From contig JAJEKV010000101.1 of assembly GCA_021234155.1 (NCBI GenBank), forward strand, positions 2,089,089 to 2,153,088: a stretch of 64,000 bases of DNA, given 5' to 3'. Of the stretch, positions 1 to 13,990 are shown in pieces; within the stretch, counting starts at the first letter, position 1; the number at the start of each line of letters is the position of its first letter. Position numbers and translations under genes: made by a program. This stretch comes from Isoetes taiwanensis. Taxonomy: Eukaryota; Streptophyta; Lycopodiopsida; Isoetales; Isoetaceae. Under the pieces are notes generated by a model. The model had not been told where the DNA came from and did no database searches. It saw nothing but the letters and a program-made list of their open reading frames with translations.

Positions 1-2780
1 CGGTATGCTTCGTTCAGTTACGTATTGCTACGTTATCGTCGGGGCCCGCCCTCATCTTCCGGAAACGTGCAATCGATCTAGGCACGACCGGGGTGCCCCT
101 GGGTGCCCTCGACGGCGACCAGGAGTGTTGTTCTGTTTGAGGTGCGAGGGCCACGGACACAGATATAGAAGAGTCGATCAGTACTAGGTGGAGCGGAAAT
201 CAACGGATGTTAAGGCAGAGCCAGCTTGTCGGTGACTAGACTCGCTTCGGAAGGACGGAGGGAGAAACCTGGAGCAGAGAGACAAAGATCTGGGGTGGTG
301 CTGAGGGGCAACATGTGGATGCTTATGGCAAAATGAAGCCTGCGCCATGGAGGCAAGCCATGGATGGATCGTTAGCAAAGGTGGTGTGGCGTAAGCAGTC
401 CACTTTCCCACCAAAATGATGGTTCTCTTCTATGTAAAAGGAACCAATGGTTTGGCACCACCAACAATAACGTCCGAGCACAAAGGAGACCTACCTCCTC
501 AATCCTGCAGTTAAAGGACTGCGAGCAAACGAGTAAGATCGGAGGACCAGGCGATTTTGCTGGCGGTCTGAGACATTAGGGCTCTTAGCTATGAAACTAA
601 GACCCACGCCATTATGATGGCAGAGCTTCTTGGGCGGGTGACTGGTGAAACGACAAGGAATAATATGAGGGAGCAATAGATGTTGTGGGTGTGCCCAAAA
701 CAACTCGGAGATATGGGATTGAACAGATAGGATGAAAATTAGATTAGAAACCAGCCATCAAGATATAAAGACCTAACTTTCTCAAAGAGATGATTGGGAT
801 GAGGCGGAGACCAGATGATTACAAACTTCATAAGATGATCACGAGGCCAACCATGAGTTAATGAACAAAGAAGCCAGGTGTAGAGGCCAGATGGAGATAA
901 AGAAACAAATAAGGCTAAAACCAAACTGGAAACCCACAAACTCGACCACGCCGGCGAGCACATGAAAACAAATTGGAGAATCAATGCATCAAACTATATG
1001 AAAGGGGTATCTGGCAAAGGCGAGCTTTTGGTGAGCGCCGTCTGCAGGAAGGCCAGCCCAGGTGGAAACAGCTGGGCTTGCTGGGGTGACTTGGGCGGGT
1101 GACTGGTAGGGCATGCCAAGAACAAGATGTCAAAAATATCTACGAGCAACTAATACTATCAGTGCACAAAGGGTGAAACAAGCATTTGCGTAAGTTGGTG
1201 AACCAAAGGTCAAAGGCGAGACAATAGAGGAAGGCATGTGGGGTAACTAGCCATGAATTAAAATCTAACTGAGAATAGTGGGAGATGGAGCATGATGATG
1301 CCCTAGATTCAGGCCTACGGTGCCAGACCAGCCGCGGTTTAACAAATAGCCGAGACTAAGACAAAATGGGATGTGAGACAGGATGGCAGACACAGGCTAC
1401 AAGGTGGCATGGACAGCCAGGGCATGGGATCAGTGTGCCGACAGGGGCCATGGTGACCCAGGAGCACAAAGATCAGGGATGGAGATTCCATGTAAATCAT
1501 GTATGTGGTCCCCAGAACTCAGGCATATGAACGTTGGGACCAATGAGCAATGTAGAACTAGGAACTATAGGTACAGGTTTCAAGATCCCAAGGCGTGAAA
1601 TAGAGACTATCGGCACATGTGGAAGATGACATCAAGGGACTACAAACTGAAAGGGTAACGGAAGGTGGGAACTGGATAGAACATGCAAATGAATTGAGGA
1701 ATAGAAACTTCTTTGAAGGGTCTGGAAGGGTGAGGAACAAACTACGCAATTGGACGAATGAACAAAATAAAATCATCGAACTAAAGACTTAGGATGCAGA
1801 CCAAGATGGGCCAATTTTGACGAGAAGGTGGTGGCAGAACAAATACTCTTGGAACAAAGGCGAACCACCGAGGATAAATAAATCAGACAATATGGCATGG
1901 TGTCGACACATGGAGACATAGGCAACATGGCCAGACAGCTTCAGGTGAAAGTAGAGCAATGGCAAATGACAAAGGCAGGCTGACAGTAGGTGATAACCAA
2001 GACGCAAGGCCAAGCCCTGATTGAATGCATCTACAAAATAAGGCTGACCTATGTGGATATAGTCCATGCCAAAAGTCAATTAGGTGCAGAACCAAATGAG
2101 CGTGAAGAAGAAATTAAATTGATCAGCTTATGGGAGCTTAGCAAGAATGAAGTCGGTGTTAAGGCCAAAGCGATGCCTTCAAGATATGACATTACTCCCA
2201 AAGGTTCTATTTTCGCGGGTGATCGAGATTTGCGTGGACGGTCTGGTGCCCTGAAACTGGGATCAGAAAAGTGACCGCGAAATGCATAGAGCTAAAGCTA
2301 CCGGGTGTGGCAGAACGAAGAACCCGAGGGTGGAATGAATAGGACCCAATGCAATGAAACCATACAGATTGAAGTGAGGAACAAATGGGGCAGGCGGACG
2401 AACCCTTGGCCGATGATGCCCGCGAGGGGCGGGCAGTCCTGGACTTTGCATTGGACAATCGGTGACTAAGAATACATGGGACGAGAACACTGAGCAATTG
2501 GGCGGATGGAACAACTGGGCTATTGAGCAAAATGGGAGGCGGGGTAACAAGGTATGGAAGCAGCCTCATTACTGACCAAAGTACCAAGGTGGTGCTAACA
2601 AAAGGAGCGAGGGAACAACATTAGGCTCAATAAGAGATAAGAATTGAACTAAAATGGACAAAAGTAATGAATATTAACAGTAAAATGAATGGCAATGGAA
2701 AGAAATCAATGAGTCAAAGGGTGAAGGGCATGGTGGCGAGTGGTCATAACAATGACAGAACAAGTCACATAAGAATACAA
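1..2780. other. no gene recognised
   Basis: The + strand is purine-rich with short open frames on both strands (longest 126 codons on the minus strand, 2207-2587) and no recognisable domain. Texture suggests eroded repeat sequence. Confidence 0.5.
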
Positions 2781-4299
2781 CACTAAAATATATGCAACTA
2801 AAACTCCTGACCATCAATGTAACAAGAACTATGTGAGCACATACTTGATGTCCCCTACCTGCCCCTGCTCGATGCATCATGTCAGGGGCGGGCATTCCCA
2901 GCAATAAACTGGCCATCCACGACTCCTCGATTGGAATGAGCCAGCAAGGTGGATGGCTTGTCATTCTCTCGCCGGATGCGACCGTGGGCCATTGAGCACA
3001 TAATATGTATATCGGTCACCTCGGTGAACACGTCATAATCATCACCTATACAACAAGCATCAACATGAGCAAGCAACAACAAAATGGGACTCAGGGTTCA
3101 GGCGGCGGCTTGGGTCTCCAGTGGGAGGCCAGTGCATCGCAAATGGATTTGGTGGCGCCAGAAACATGGATGAGGGTAGTCCACTCCCATCCGCCCTCCG
3201 GGTCTGCACACTTTGCAGGAGTGGGTTGAAAGTGAGTTGTCTAGCCGGGTGCACTTAGCCATTGGGGCTGTTTGATTCTCCAGGTGAGGCGGGAGAGTCA
3301 CACAGAGGGCATCCATGCACACATCATGAGGGGCTGGGGGCCACTACCGTATTCAACGAACCTCATGGGTGGCCTTATCACCAGGGAGGTGTCGAGGCTC
3401 ATGCCTTGCCATTCGATTGATAAGCCATTAAGCCTAGCCCGTAGACCCAGGTGGGCTTGCAGACGGGTCAATAGTGATGGGACAAATTTCCTCCTTGTCC
3501 AGCAGTCTAGTTATACCTGACGGTGGCTCCTGCAGCCCCTGCAGACATGTATTTGGGAACTAGTAAGTGTCTAGAGTCCTCCACGCTATCACAGGGCTTC
3601 TACCCCCCTTCCCAATACATGGAGGTCACGGTAAAATACCAACATCATCACAGTAATGAAATGAAGTAACATCTAATCTAACTACCTAAACATCCGGAGT
3701 TAGGTTCCTTTGGTAGGGCTTATGATCTCGGGATCTATAAGGCCTCTATGAAGCTGAACTAACATGCTAAATGTATTGCCCTAGCCAAAGGCTTTGCACA
3801 ACCGAGAATGACTAATTACGGTACTTTCTAGAGCACTCGAATCCTCGAGATCGTCCATACCTCGATCCTGAAAATGCTACTCGAAGATACATTTGTGCAA
3901 AGTGGCTTTTGAGCAGCGGTCTGAGGTGAAGTCTTGGCAGCGAAAATGGCTCAGCGAACTTCATCTGAGAAGAAGGAAAGGAGCTCAAAGGAAACCCTAA
4001 ATGTAAAAGAGAGCGAAAGGTTTAGGATTTAAGGGAAGAAACCCTTATATAGAAACATTAGGGATTAGAGTTAGACATTGTGGCCAAATGGGGTTTAGCC
4101 ATTTTGGCAGTAAGAGTCCATGGGGTTTATAATTGTGTATGTTATTTAACATACGCTTGTTGATTGCCCCTAGGTGCAATACTTGCCCCTAGGTGCAACC
4201 GCTTCGGCTCTCAAGTACATGTCATTGTTAGTGACGTATGGGTGTGATAGCGATTATAATATATGCGTGTCGGATCATTATATTATCTTTGGAGCGTCA
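2780..4299 (-). repeat. LTR copy, 3' side of the chromovirus relic
   Basis: Shares blocks with 6270-7831 and, inverted, with 15431-16900, for example GGGTAGTCCACTCCCATC near 3175. On the minus strand it starts at the purine tract (4300). A plant-like TATATA occurs near 4055. It contains a direct repeat of TTGCCCCTAGGTGCAA at 4164-4179 and 4183-4198. Confidence 0.6.
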
Positions 4300-6269
4300 T
4301 TCTCCCACCTTGACTTGATGTACCGCCGGCATCGCGGCGTCTCCACCTTGAAAACGCATATCCACTCAATCACATTTAATATACATAAATTTTCAATATA
4401 TGAGTTACCCCAAGGTAATATTTTAATTTATCATAACATGTCGCTTGGTAATGTCGTTACTATGGTGAGAGGCTCTTTAGTCCTCCACTTCATCATCTAT
4501 TATTCACAAAATTTTTGACTTATCTCATTATTATAACATAGTTCAAAATTTTTCTAATTAATACTCATATAAGTATCCACAACATTATAATAAAAGTATG
4601 TGTTGCAGTCTTAAATAGTCACGATCTCCCTTTGTTTGACTCTTCTCTTGGCACACTTAAGTCCAACTTCGTCATTATCACGTTTAATTATTATAAAGGG
4701 TTGGTTGTTGGGGAGCCACCCATTAAATACAATTACATGAATGCAAGGCATATCTTGCGTACGTAGGAAGATTATGTTTCTTCCATGATGGCGGAGTGGA
4801 GGCAGCCTATCATGCCTAGGATGCTCCTCACCTGCACCTTTAGTTTGCCTTTGGCATGGAGGGATAGTGCTGGAGTATTTGAGCGTGGAAGGATAGAGTC
4901 CTCCCCGTGTGGGCATTGACTAGGGGGGTGCTTTCCTATCAATGCATACACGAATGACCTCTTGTATCTCAAGATTAGATCTACTTGGAGTGGGGCGAGT
5001 AGCTTTCTATCTACCTTCACTCACCTATCGAGTCGATGTCATTCGCCGATTGATGGTAGACCCTTGTATTGCTCCATGAATTGGGGGTACTTTCTTCCCC
5101 AAATCTGATTATAGTACCCGTGGCGTCTTCCATGGGTAAGTCGTCCATTTCACTAGAAATTTGGATCTTCTTGTGTCTTCTTATAAATACGGTCAAGAAG
5201 AACCTGGGGCGATTTCAAGATGGTGGAATACTGTCATTTCGATAACTTTCGGTTGTCTTGATACTTCCCTGCGGATTACAGGAGTGTGCATCTTTAGGGA
5301 GACTTACATGGAGAAGACCCTATGGATTTTGAGATGTCTTGGCATGTCCAACTTACCGTTAGCGAATTTACCTACTCTTTTGGTTATCACGAATGATCGG
5401 CCCATCTTGGAACAAACTTCTTGCAATTAGATCGGAGCTTGGCCTGCTCACCTTGATCTTCAACCATACATTGTCTCCCACCTCAAATTCCCTTAACGTC
5501 ATGCTTGTCGTGATGCTTTTACGCTACTTCTTCAACGCTGGGAGGTTATCCTTTACCTCCCTCCACCAACTCTTGCATATCCAGAAGCATCTAGACTTCC
5601 ACTTTGACGCTTTGGATTGTGCCAGAGAATATCGAGGGTAAGACACTTGGTACCCATATTGATCATAAAGGGAAGACATCTGTGATGACTCTGGTTGGTA
5701 GTGCTTTGTTGGCCGAGAACTCTGCTAAGTGGATGAAATCATCCCACTTAGATTGCTTGTTCAAACATAGCTTTTAGCATATCTTCGATGATCTTGTGTG
5801 GTTCGTATATTAAGACCATCTGTTTTGCGACTGTTTATTATGGGTTCAGAGTATACATAATAAACATATGTCCTCATTCCCCAATGCACTAGAGCGACTA
5901 CATTCTAACTTAGCTAAAATATACTTAGTGGTAGTTCTTTGATACAAAACCATTGCCTATATACCTTTATGATGTGTGCCACACACTTCCCAAAAATGGA
6001 TAGGGGCCAACTCTATATTGGACTTGTATATGCCAAAACACCATATTTTGCCACATTAAGGGTCTCGATTTATTTCAACCATTCCTTTAGTGCCTTATAG
6101 TGCTCCTGGCAAATGCGTGGCTATGTTTCCCCCAGGGATTATGCCATAATTACGGAAAGCTACTGCACCCACATGAGGGGCTTTTCACAAAGGAAACTTC
6201 TTTCACTAAGGATCCTTTGTGTCCTTAATATCTCTTATGCTTTTGCCTGGTAACCTACTTTCTTAGGTA

Positions 6270-7831
6270 TCATATGAACCACAGTGGCGCTCACAGGAAT
6301 CCATGCGATGCTCCCATGCATTATAAATACGAAATTCCCCTCCCATGGCGAATCATCACCACGAAAAGGCCCTCCATCGACTTGGACCCACTTGTGATGG
6401 CCAAGTAATAGGGTGGAGGACGCGGAGGTGTCATTCGTCCACGCCTTCTATAGAATCCTATATGGCGAGGCGTACATATATGTTAACTTTTGCTGCATGA
6501 TACTAATAAATAATATACCACCACGAAGGTGGCCCATCATCATCAATATAACTAATGACGAATATCAACACTAACAAAGGAAATACACCATAACTAAGGA
6601 GGAACAGAGACTCGAGACTCCATGGGGTTGGCCCGGCGGTCGAGGGCCTCAAGATAACTTGGCGACGGTATAACATGGCGTTGGTAAGACGATAGCTAGG
6701 GTAGTCCGCTCCATCGCCCTCACAGTACTACTTGCAAAATAAGTGAATCATCACTATGGCGTGCTTGCTTAGCCACTCAGGAAACACAATCCCGAGGTCA
6801 CCCGCCGGGGACTGCCGGGTTACATCTCCAGGTCCAATGGCCGAGGTGAGAGGCGTCTCTCCTCCCACGAGTATGGCGGATCCACAGGTGTGCTAGAGAC
6901 ATGCATCAGCGACCCCGCATCAGGTACCCAACTTACTCCCCTAAATCTAAAGACCGACTCACCAACGTTTGAGCCAGGCTGACCATATGACTCCCACCCT
7001 CAGGCCGAAGTGTCGAGGAGGACCATACGGCCCACCTGATGACCGGCTATAGGCCTAGCACTATAGGAGTCATGTAGCGGCGCTGGCGAGGCCGTTTCAC
7101 CCTCATACTGGATTATGCGGTCTTTGAACCACATCGCAGCATCCCGGCCAGGGTTGAGAAGCGCATTGCCGCAATTAGCATTTCGCGCGGGTTTTAAGGT
7201 TCTATCACGAGACATCTCATACAGATGGCCTTTAGGTCTCTACCCCCCTTTTACCCATATTACAATACGGGAGGAACAAAAGAAAGCTATCCTTATACAT
7301 CCATCCATCTATAGCTTGAGATAGAGACATAAAATAGAGAGATTAACCATGCATCTATTCAAACAAAGGGTTAATCACAACTCTGCGACATACAAAGGAT
7401 TAGTCCCTATGACCTCCCAAGAATCAAGCTATCATTACTAGCTGGGATCATAGCTAGCTCTACTATCCCTACGGTTCTCCATCCTTACATTTGAGCGAGG
7501 GTGGAACAACGGCTCCTCCTCCATCGCTTCCCCAATTCCAATTGGGGCAAATGGGAATTACAAAACCCCAATTTGGATCCCAAGTTAGCAACTCTCACTT
7601 GTCGATTTGGGCGGTGGCAACTCTGGGTGGTTAATATTAGCTAATTTGGTATTTTTAGCCCCTTTTTAATATTAGGTTAGCCCTAAATTCGAATTAGGGT
7701 TTGGGTTAGAGTTTCCTTTAATAATTAATTCTTAACATAGCTAACAGCTTGCTTGAATGGTAAGGTGCCGTGGTATTCATAGTGGCGTGTCGTATCATTT
7801 ATGCTTAAAAGTATAAATATGTGGAGCGTCA
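6270..7831 (-). repeat. LTR copy, 5' side of the chromovirus relic
   Basis: Matches the inverted copy at 15431-16900 over most of its length, for example GCCTTTAGGTCTCTAC near 7230, CAATTGGGGCAAATGGG near 7540 and GGTTACATCTCC near 6820. Its right end (minus-strand start TGACGCTCCAC) is at 7831. Confidence 0.65.
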
Positions 7832-10800
7832 CCAACCGGTTTTTGATCAGCTTCAAATGTTGTCAACTTTGGTTTCCCTCATAATGAGATGGAGCATTGA
7901 AATTTCACCGATCTCATAATAGGAAAACCTATGTTGGAACCTAACGCCCAAAGTCATAATCTATAAGGGTCTATGCCTCAAAGACCTTGGACCCTCTAGC
8001 TTCTACTTTAGTGTTTACAATTCTTCCATGCGGTAGTAACTTTCGAGGATATGGGTGTTGTTGGTCTATATAATCTAAGCCTTCTGATCTATACACCGTC
8101 TTGATTTTTGTCGGGACTTGGAATTGCCTGTATTGCCCTCGTCTGGGTTATCCTAATGCATGGTGTATGTTGGAGCTTACGGACACCTCTGCGTTTAGAT
8201 TATACTCAATTATGATTGGGGCATACCTATGATTTAAGATGTCGAATACGAGAGTTTGCCCTAAGAGTTTTGATGGTATATCCCGAACCTCTATACGGTT
8301 TAGCTTAAGCTTTTAGAGATATGAAATCACGAGGAGTTCGAACCTCTACCAAAATAACTCCAATGTCCCTAATCACGACTACTTTAACCAATCTATCTAG
8401 TGAGCTAATGTGACTATTTTTTATCTTAAATCTATGTTTTTTTTTTCTAATAACCCATTGAATTGTTTTAGGAATATGGTCTATGGTTTCAAGAATTATA
8501 TCTATATCAAATCCCACGAACTACTGTTATTTTGCTACATATTAGACAAAGTCAAATTACTCCTTTTCTTCCATCCCGGGGGAAATAGCGATATTTTAAG
8601 CATCTTTTTATTCCCAAACCAAATAAATGCTCTCGGCTTATAGCAGTAATTCATTGAGTATCTAGAACCTTTGAGTAGTTAAGCTCTCATTATGGAGTTA
8701 TTCCAATACCCGTTCCAACCATCGCCGGGGATGTTTTGAATGTAACATCCGCAGGTATATGCTAGACACTCTAGCTATTTTCTTGATTTAAACTCTTCTC
8801 ATCTCCCTTAGATACGGCGTGTCTAAGATAGTCAACTCTAACCATTAGGATAGCTTGAATGCTTATCTACGGTAAGCATACCTAAACCAATATCTTAGTA
8901 TATAAGCATATCATTATGCTTATTCTTTAAACCTTGTCAAGTAATATTTCACTCGCCTTGTACAAATATTCCACCATCTTCCAATATGACATACATGCGG
9001 ATGTCACAATCAGCATCATATTGATATCCTCACTAGTGTGGTATTTGATGCTACTAAGTCCTTCCAAAATCCACTATTCCTGTCGTAGCAATTGTAGTGA
9101 TGATATAATAACTGCGTGTGCACCACCCTAAGTCTAGACTCATATGTAACTGCGTTGACATGGCCACTTGCTATGTTCATGCTTCATGATTGTCTTTCCT
9201 CAGCTCCTTTGGTGGTACTATATATATGTTGTGGTTTGACACCACACTTTCTAGACTCTAGCCTTAGTTTGCCTTGATCCTCAAGCTCTAGTCACAACTT
9301 CCCACGGTCGTCTGCACCCCTAAGTTTCTAGTGGACATGTTTAGCGATCTAGTATATGAACTCTTATCTTCATTACTTAAAATTATTCATATGGAATGTG
9401 AACTAGAAGTTCTATAATACACCTTTCCTTTTCTTGTTATGTTTGAGATCTACTATGCATATATAGCGTGGAGCTACTCGGAATACACACATGATACAAG
9501 TCCATAACACATTCTCTTCTCCTTGGTGAAATTTCATTGGGCACCTACCTTGTTTTATACTCAGGACTTTGGTCTGTTCAAAGTGTCCTCCAAATTCTCA
9601 TGTTGGGCGTTGTTTACAACAACCAAGCACCTCTGTCTCCCCACTTGTTGTGTGGGTACATTGCTTGCCTTCCTAATGTATCATTAGTTGAAGGTCAACT
9701 TTCCTTCATAGTCTAACTTCATAAGCTCCAACATACTGGCTTTTAGCGGTTTGCAACCGCTGCTTAATTCTTGGTCTTCCATTACAGCGGTCTTACATAA
9801 TACTTATTCACGCTGCGTTGAGTTCGACCTCGACTCTCTCTTGACCTTATGTGGAAACTTCGTTCCACACTATTATCGATCTGTTATCTGACATCTTGAT
9901 GCTCGGCCGGACATAAGATGTGTCCATTTCCTTAATTTATATATCATGCATAATCGTCATGCATTTGACTAATGCCATTAAGCATATCCGCATTGACTCG
10001 TGGTCTTCTTAGTCGTCTATAATCTTTGGCGTCTTTATTTCCGCTCGAAACATCAATCTCCTTACGAAACACAATGTATGTGTAATTTTATAATCCGTAG
10101 TTTATGGATTTGCATTCTCATAGGACATTATTCTCAACCTTTCCGTGAATCATACCTCGATTCAAGTAGCAATAGCTACAAAATGTCAGTTGACATTACA
10201 TACCTTCACCACCATTGGCCGAAACCTACGCTACAAAGTGATATAAACTGCGTATTTGGGTACTTATAATCCAGTTTCCACCTTGGTATAGTACCTCTCT
10301 AATGTGGTCTATGGTAGATAATCATACACCACTTCTCTATCAGATATATGGTGCTATATCCAGTCTCCTTCTATGTTGAATGGCAATATATATGTCGCAT
10401 GATAAATCAATCCTCGTAATTATTAGGTCCAACATTTCAATCGGATGACAAACATCGTCATACCAATTTTCTCGAGTACCCATCCAAAATAAGGATACCT
10501 TACCACTCCTTATTCCCCACGTTTAGCACTTCTATTTCAAGTAAGAACCGGGACACCTTAGCCATCATTATATATAGGCCTCAGAAACACGGGCATGCTT
10601 CGATGGCTCGCCCGTGTCATGCGATGTCGATGTAAGAATATACGCACATAAATAAATGTATAAATATAACTAATAAATTAATATGTGTGCTCATCTGAGG
10701 GTAAGCTATGGTAAAGATAGAGAGTGAATGTGGAAACATTAAAGATAATCAAAAGAACAAACGTAGTTAAACACATAATCAAATATCAAATATAATAGAA

Positions 10801-11571
10801 TGAGTTAATTATATATGGATTTACCTGAGATCTTGTGAGAATAACCACGACTTAGATTATGATTATAACAAGGTTATGAATAATGAATGATGAAGAGCGA
10901 TGCGTAATTAATATTAAAGTATCGAGGTAAAAATGTCCCGGATCTGATACAATATATAATTGTATTAAGGGAGTATATAAATGTGATGATAGGAACATCT
11001 GAGTTGTTAAAAGCGTAAGAAAATAGGAAAACAAAATTTTGATACAAAATTAATTAGAAATTTGAAGTTGTAATAAAATGAATTGCAAAGTGAAGGAGAA
11101 TATAATAGACATATATCACAATTTAATATGATTAGAATGACTTTCTACTAAGCGGTCGCGACATTAATAACTTTCAGGTATTATAATATAAAAATAAATA
11201 GAACTTGCTTATATCTATACACGTACATAGTATATAATGGAGTTACATGTATGTATAAAAAGAATGAGATTTCTAAATTAGATAAACTATGAACTCATCA
11301 CCACGAATGAAACAGCAGGCTTTTCTAAATCTTATTTGTTCACTTACGTGGTCCTAAAAGCGATATCATGTCTAAATCCTACACCTTTATTTTTATATCG
11401 AGTTATAAATTGCATTACAAGTCATTCAAACTTGATCACTTTGAACATGACAATGTGCATTGTGGCTTATAATCTCCGTTATCTCTTTGGGAAGGAGACT
11501 TCCTTCCAGTAATACTGATGATAAACCCTCTGACAAGAGTAGTCTTGATCTTTGAGGACAACGTCGTTTTA
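7832..11571. other. no gene recognised; probable eroded element interior
   Basis: AT-rich, with only short frames (up to 89 codons). It lies between two oppositely oriented LTR copies, so it may contain old element interior, but I found no domain motif. Confidence 0.4.
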
Positions 11572-11584
11572 GATTGAGGGAGAA

Positions 11585-11815
11585 TGTGGCGTTACGTATT
11601 TATATGCCTTTTGAGTATAAATGCATGACCGTCACTATGAATGATTAATGGTGCATTAATATTCATAAGCTAAGGTTAACTATGTTAATAATTAATTGTC
11701 AAAGTGGAAATCTAACCCAAAACCCTAATAATTCAAATTTAGGAACAACCTAATATTAACGAGTCTTGCCTGAGAGGTTGCCCTCAGGGGCAGGAGGTTG
11801 AGTGAAAGCTTAAAT
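11585..11815 (+). repeat. LTR start fragment of the same family, plus orientation
   Basis: Begins TGTGGCGTTACG directly after a purine tract (GATTGAGGGAGAA, 11572-11584) and aligns with the reverse complement of about 7640-7831. Only the first 230 bases of the LTR are recognisable. The 120 bases before it look like the end of an element's internal region. Confidence 0.55.
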
Positions 11816-11899
11816 CATACTTGAAAGTTATGTTTTATAATCAATCAAAATTGCTATTTTAAGAACATTGTTGTCATTTTGTGAAGATGATGGTGCCCA

Positions 11900-12336
11900 T
11901 TTGCATCAGCTCGCATCTCATAGATGTTTGAGATCCTCTTGGACTAGGATCACAGCTGGACACATGGACATTGGGGTTTGAGTGTAGCGTATTAGTGCAG
12001 TATTGCTTTTACGCTTTGCAAGCATCACGTAATTGCCCAAGAAGTAAGCAAAGGATTATCAAAGCAAGAAAAACACAATCTGAACCCAGCCCGAAGAAAG
12101 CATGTAGCGATTCCCTATTTCAAATTGAGAAAAACCATTATTGCAAACCCGGAGCTTTTTGTTGGCAGATAACAAATGATGGAGCAGCATCTAAATTCGG
12201 TATCTTGAATTGATTCTTGCTCGTTAGTCTCCTATTAAGGTAAGTTCTTTGTGCTTACGGTTAGATGAAGACATGTAATTTTATTTTTATCTAATTAATA
12301 AGCCCCGTTAGGCTTTAAGTCCTTCAAAAAAAATTT
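11900..12336 (+). mobile_element. retroposon-like segment with A-rich tail
   Basis: An 80-codon frame (11971-12213) is followed by AATAAGCCCCGTTAGGC and TCCTTCAAAAAAAA near 12297-12335, the kind of 3' tail seen on LINEs and processed copies. The protein (rich in Lys and Cys) is not recognised and no target-site duplication was found. It could be a truncated LINE or a processed pseudogene. Confidence 0.35.
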
Positions 12337-12634
12337 AGAGGAGAGACAAAATGCATTTGAATCGTCTATTTTTGGATTGGAAAGCTTGGCGTTGGGCCCC
12401 GCATGGTTTGTTTGTTTCATAACTTATGATTTAGGTTAATTAAATGTATGTTTTAAGTGTAAAAGTTGTTATGGAAATAGCCATTTTTCTTTGCACCATA
12501 CTTTTATTACCACGTAGAACTTCTTTCATGTATATATTTCTTATTGGCTGAATCAATTACCACGTAGCACCACTACATTAGCATAGTAATTGGGAACATC
12601 TTTGATTGATAGTAGACATTCCTAAATTAAACAA

Positions 12635-12742
12635 AGCATGTCTGTGGCCCAAAAAACTTTGTAGCTTTAGGTGAATTTGACATGTCCATTAGAGATTGAA
12701 CAAGCATGTCTATGGCCCAAAACTTTGTAGCTTTAAGTGGGT
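12635..12742. repeat. imperfect tandem repeat of about 68 bp spacing
   Basis: AAGCATGTCTGTGGCCCAAA with CTTTGTAGCTTTA recurs as AAGCATGTCTATGGCCCAAA with CTTTGTAGCTTTA. It lies in an otherwise featureless interval. Confidence 0.65.
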
Positions 12743-13887
12743 GACATGGAGGTCAGTGTCTTGAATGTATGGAGTGGACTAGAACCTAGCTACGTTTTAA
12801 GAATTGACAATTGCTATTAGTTGGCACCTGAATATTTTGGCGTCTTTGACGGTGGCGTTTTCACAAAAGTTAGTTTAGTTATTGGAACAACAACTTGTTC
12901 GCTGACCAGGCCTATACCTCCCCATGAACCACAAAGTCAAATCATCAGAGTGGGTTGATAAAGGGGAATGGCACAGACCCACTTCCACATAGGAGGTTAG
13001 GGAGAGGCCTTGATAAGTTTCTTATTATAACAACTTCAGTTTTTCCATGAGGGAGAGCGGGCAATTTGTTTGGCATATAAGAAAAGGTAAATGGTCTGAG
13101 AAGATAACCCGTCTCAAAGATAGCTTTGTTGGAGCTGGCGGAGGAAAGGCAGCTTAGAAGCTATTCTTTTCCTTTTTACTACCTCCGTAGTGAAGGCATT
13201 TCATATTGAATTGCATCTTGTCACGATTCGGTTGATATGCCGCTGACCATCCTCCAAGATCCTTCTAAATATAGTAAATAAATAGACAATGGTTATTTGA
13301 AGAATCCAACGGCTCAAATACCTTTCAACTTTTTCAATCTCCTAGAAATTTCAACATTGGGCAATTTAGCACCCAAAGTAAAGAACAAACTCGTACTCAA
13401 ACCAATAATGAGCGTTACGATAACACCCTCGGTTCACAAAATTTGTTCAAGAATGGATAGGGATAAACTACGAAACAAATACCCCAATCGGAATATACAT
13501 AATCACCGAGGAAGAAAAATAGCAACAAAGAATAGAAACGATGGTTTCAATGCAGCATTCCCTCATTGTAGTGGTGATCCTATTCATTTCATGTAAAGAA
13601 TCCATTTCCTTGGTGGGAAAAATAATTTCTTGTATTCTTCTCCATTTGTGGGACAAGCGGCTAATGCGCGAAGCAACAGCCCATTCTATCGCCCATTCCT
13701 TTTTGATTCCTCAATCATTTGGGGACTAGTAGTTTCGCCAAGAAGAGGATGGAATGAACTCCTTACTTGACTAGACAATTTGGACCATCTTTGAGGTTTG
13801 AATTTATCTGGTAAGAACAAAATGATGAAGCTATAAAAATGCGAAACTTTCTTTGTACGTATTGCTGGCCCATCCCCGCATCCTTTT

Positions 13888-13990
13888 GCTGCCTCATCTC
13901 AATTGGTTAGGGCGTTTCAACAAAGAGTCACGTAAAAGCAACTTACCTTCAATTCGAGGCCCCTCACCCAGTGGGTAACAAGGTGGGCCC
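13888..13990 (+). ncRNA. tRNA-like SINE head (candidate)
   Basis: CTCAATTGGTTAGGGCG resembles an A box, and about 35 bases later AATTCGAGGCCCC resembles a B box. The spacing and the following GGTGGGCCC suggest a tRNA-derived SINE rather than a true tRNA, because no cloverleaf with matching acceptor arms is evident. Weakly supported. Confidence 0.3.

Larger units (their letters stand above)
2780..7831 (-). mobile_element. Ty3/gypsy chromovirus relic flanked by LTR-like copies
   Basis: Fossil LTR retrotransposon on the minus strand. Two related, same-orientation copies of a 1.5-kb sequence (about 6270-7831 and 2780-4299) flank about 2 kb of internal sequence in which parts of the integrase core, its C-terminal region and a chromodomain-like segment can be recognised between 5860 and 5000. 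A purine tract at 4300-4310 directly precedes the LTR start (TGACGC on the minus strand). Gag, protease, RT and RNase H are not seen, so most of the interior is gone. It is clearly broken in many places and old. The outer LTR boundaries are approximate, and the right-hand LTR might come from a different copy. Confidence 0.7.

Noticed and set aside
6280-6300. Possible primer-binding site next to the LTR (GGTATCATATGAACC)
   Set aside because: It resembles a Met-tRNA primer site only partly and lies in the wrong orientation for a minus-strand element.
13297-13760. Possible organelle-derived insertion (consecutive short frames on both strands)
   Set aside because: I compared it from memory with common plastid and mitochondrial genes and could match none, so no call is made.
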